Source: Clusia tigrina (Eukaryota > Arthropoda > Insecta > Diptera > Clusiidae). Taken from it: a DNA stretch of 64,000 bases. The first letter of the stretch is position 1, and the number at the start of each line of letters is the position of its first letter. The stretch lies in NCBI GenBank assembly GCA_920105625.2, contig OV050032.1, forward strand, positions 117,660,542 to 117,724,541, read 5' to 3'. Positions 61,800 through 64,000 of this stretch are shown here, piece after piece. Under the pieces are notes generated by a model that did no database searches, had not been told where the DNA came from, and was given only the letters and a program-made list of their open reading frames with translations. Position numbers and translations under genes: made by a program.

Positions 61800-63965
61800 A
61801 TGTTGCAAACTTTGATAGGTGTAGGACGTACCGTATTGAAGTTAGGGCCACTTAAAGTTTTATCAGTGTTTTATTTAGGACTCAAGGGTAGCATAGCTAT
61901 GAGCGATAGCTTAAATTGACAAGAGGCTCGAGTACTTTATTGTTACAAAATGTCAAGGTTTTATGACGCTCCAGTAAAAAGTTACAAGCATTTGAATGTT
62001 GCCAACTTTGATAGGTGTAGGACGTACCGTATAGAAATTAGGGCCATTTGAAGTTTTATCAGTGTTTGATTTGGGACTCTAGGGTAGCATAGCTTTGAGC
62101 GATATGTTAAATTGTCAAGAGGCTCGGGTACTTCATTGTTACAAGATTTCAAGGTTTTATGACGCTCCAGTAGAAAGTTACAAGCATTTGTATGTTGCCA
62201 ACTTTGATAGGTGTAGGACGTATCGTAAAGAAGTTAGGGGCGTTTGAAGTTTTATCAGTGTTTGATTTGGGACTCTAGGGTAGCATAGCTTTGAGCGATA
62301 GCTTAAATTGACAAGAGGCTCGGGTACTTCATTGTTACAAGATCTCAAGGTTTTATGACGCTCCAGTAGAAAGTTACAAGCATTTGTATGTTGCAAACTT
62401 TGATAGGTGTAGGACGTACCGTATTGAAGTTAGGGCCATTTAAAGTTTTATCAGTGTTTTATTTAGGACTCACGGGTAGCATAGCTATGAGCGATAGCTT
62501 AAATTGACAAGAGGCTCGAGTACTTTATTGTTACAAAATGTCAAGGTTTTATGACGCTCCAGTAAAAAGTTACAAGCATTTGAATGTTGCCAACTTTGAT
62601 AGGTGTAGGACATACCTTAAAGAAGTTAGGGGCGTTTGAAGTTTTATCAGTGTTTGATTTGGGACTCTAGGGTAGCATAGCTTTGAGCGATATGTTAAAT
62701 TGTCAAGAGGCTCGGGTACTTCATTGTTACAAGATTTCAAGGTTTTATGACGCTTCAGTAGAAAGTTACAAGCATTTGTATGTTGCAAACTTTGATAGGT
62801 GTAGGACGTACCGTATAGAAATTAGGGCCATTTGAAGTTTTATCAGTGTTTTATTTAGGACTCAAGGGTAGCATAGCTATGAGCGATAGCTTAAATTGAC
62901 AAGAGGCTCGAGTACTTCATTGTTACAAAATTTCAAGGTTTTATGACGCTCCAGTAAAAAGTTACAAGCATTTGAATGTTGCCAACTTTGATAGGTGTAG
63001 GACATACCTTAAAGAAGTTAGGGGCGTTTGAAGTTTTATCAGTGTTTGATTTGGGACTCTAGGGTAGCATAGCTTTGAGCGATATGTTAAATTGTCAAGA
63101 GGCTCGGGTACTTCATTGTTACAAGATTTCAAGGTTTTATGACGCTTCAGTAGAAAGTTACAAGCATTTGTATGTTGCAAACTTTGATAGGTGTAGGACG
63201 TACCGTATAGAAATTAGGGCCATTTGAAGTTTTATCAGTGTTTTATTTAGGACTCAAGGGTAGCATAGCTATGAGCGATAGCTTAAATTGACAAGAGGCT
63301 CGAGTACTTCATTGTTACAAAATTTCAAGGTTTTATGACGCTCCAGAAAAAAGTTACAAGCATTTGAATGTTGCCAACTTTGATAGGTGTAGGACGTACC
63401 GTATAGAAATTAGGGCCATTTGAAGTTTTATCAGTGTTTGATTTGGGACTCTAGGGTAGCATAGCTTTGAGCGATATGTTAAATTGTCAAGAGGCTCGGG
63501 TACTTCATTGTTACAAGATTTCAAGGTTTTATGACGCTCCAGTAGAAAGTTACAAGCATTTGTATGTTGCAAACTTTGATAGGTGTAGGACGTATCGTAA
63601 AGAAGTTAGGGGCGTTTGAAGTTTTATCAGTGTTTGATTTGGGACTCTAGGGTAGCATAGCTTTGAGCGATAGCTTAAATTGACAAGAGGCTCGGGTACT
63701 TCATTGTTACAAGATTTCAAGGTTTTATGACGCTCCAGTAGAAAGTTACAAGCATTTGTATGTTGCAAACTTTGATAGGTGTAGGACGTATCGTAAAGAA
63801 GTTAGGGGCGTTTGAAGTTTTATCAGTGTTTGATTTGTGACTCTAGGGTAGCATAGCTTTGAGCGATAGCTTAAATTGACAAGAGGCTCGGGTACTTCAT
63901 TGTTACAAGATTTCAAGGTTTTATGACGCTCCAGTAGAAAGTTACAAGCATTTGTATGTTGCAAA
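61800..63965 (+). repeat. 27-monomer HOR copy of the 56.5-58.7 kb segment
   Basis: Markers of the 56.5-58.7 kb segment recur at exactly +5292 bp: 'gatctcaagg' (57049 and 62341), 'cacggg' (57179 and 62471) and 'atttgtgact' (58541 and 63833). Inside the block at least one monomer pair was replaced. At 62,611-62,770 the copy has 'cataccttaa' with 'cgcttcag', where the corresponding 57.3-57.5 kb monomers have 'cgtaccttaa', 'ttaccag' and 'cgctccag'. This looks like local conversion from the neighbouring dimer. Confidence 0.8.
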
Positions 63966-64000
63966 CTTTGATAGGTGTAGGACGTACCGTATTGAAGTTA

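Larger units (their letters stand above)
1..64000 (+). repeat. 196-bp satellite DNA array, whole window
   Basis: The window is head-to-tail copies of one ~196-bp monomer from first base to last. Each copy begins with a 'gagcgat' landmark and carries in order 'aagaggctcg', 'tgttacaa', 'aaggttttatgacgct', 'gttacaagca', 'ctttgataggtgta', 'gttttatcagtg' and 'agggtagcat'. Between the first landmark at 4 and the last at 63861 there are 326 steps totalling 63,857 bp. Most monomers are 196 bp. A minority are 195 bp, mainly because one base is missing in 'ccattgaag' or 'agggcgtttg'. Monomers differ at a limited set of positions, so they fall into subtypes. No intervening gene, RNA gene or mobile element was seen, so every stretch over 300 bases holds only this satellite. 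Both ends are open. Family identity is not recognised. A centromeric or other heterochromatic location is likely from general knowledge of such arrays but is not shown by the sequence. Confidence 0.98.
51000..64000 (+). repeat. Domain C: 392-bp dimer-based array with 20- and 27-monomer HORs
   Basis: Much of this segment alternates two monomer types, giving a 392-bp unit. One type has 'gatatgttaaattgtc', 'ctcggg', 'agatttc' and 'gtagaaag', and ends 'ttttatttaggactcaagg'. The other has 'tatgagcgatagc', 'ctcgag', 'gaatgttgcc' and 'ccttaaag', and ends 'tttgatttgggactctagg'. Private variants found only here include 'gcttcag' (53.9-63.2 kb), 'ttaccag' (53.5-60.6 kb), 'ggacatacc' and 'gatctcaagg'. 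Indels are few: shared-variant distances are exact multiples of 196 (392, 784, 1568, 2548, 3920, 5096 and 5292 bp). The window ends inside the array. Confidence 0.78.

Noticed and set aside
1..64000. Recurrent 72-residue minus-strand open frames and 61-71-residue plus-strand open frames, once per monomer
   Set aside because: They are by-products of the repeat. The frame shifts at each 196-bp step, many minus-strand frames begin at TTG codons, the products differ only by monomer variants, and no promoter, ribosome-binding context or domain is visible. None is annotated as a gene.
1..64000. CRISPR array or bacterial direct-repeat locus
   Set aside because: The whole 196-bp unit is repeated with no alternation of short repeats and unique spacers, and no cas-like genes are present.
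1..64000. Telomeric repeats, rDNA spacer sub-repeats or a transposon terminal structure
   Set aside because: No telomere-like hexamer or heptamer runs, no rRNA sequence, and no terminal inverted or long terminal repeats or target-site duplications were seen.

Overview
The whole 64,000-base window is one uninterrupted tandem array of a eukaryotic satellite DNA with a ~196-bp monomer. From the first recognisable monomer start (position 4) to the last (position 63861) there are 326 monomer steps, a mean period of about 195.9 bp. All monomers point the same way. I saw no inversion, transposon, unique-sequence spacer, protein gene, tRNA or rRNA. A typical monomer is about 37% G+C by hand count. 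Both window edges cut into the array, so its true ends are not visible.

Organism: long homogeneous arrays of nucleosome-scale monomers with higher-order repeat (HOR) structure are typical of centromeric, pericentromeric or subtelomeric heterochromatin in plants and animals. I do not recognise this monomer as a named family and cannot assign a clade. The centromeric reading is inference only.

Layout: three domains differ in their monomer subtypes. Domain A (~1-28,100) is rich in a 'gatgtcc' subtype, a PstI-site subtype (ctgcag), a 'ctcaag' subtype and a 'tgtattacg' subtype. It shows duplications of 8 monomers (1567 bp), 11 (2152 bp) and 19 (3721 bp). Domain B (~28,100-51,000) carries 'acaacagg' monomers and most copies of a 'cataact' marker monomer. 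Its duplications are 7 (1371 bp), 15 (2940 bp) and 5 (980 bp) monomers. Domain C (~51,000-64,000) is built mainly from an alternating two-monomer unit of 392 bp, with long duplications at exactly 20 (3920 bp) and 27 (5292 bp) monomers and a local 4-monomer (784 bp) duplication. No single HOR length holds across the window. The pattern is a patchwork of overlapping segmental duplications, as expected from repeated unequal exchange or replication-based copying.

The best-resolved event is in domain A. A 19-monomer block (~17,020-20,740) was copied next to itself, but the second copy lacks 391 bp (two monomers). The junction falls inside one chimeric monomer at about 22,738-22,811.

No genes work together here. 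The short open frames on both strands are by-products of the repeat and recur once per monomer. The most interesting content is the HOR history, the domain-restricted subtypes, and a 10-bp palindrome with an overlapping 6-bp-stem hairpin that occurs in one monomer class.
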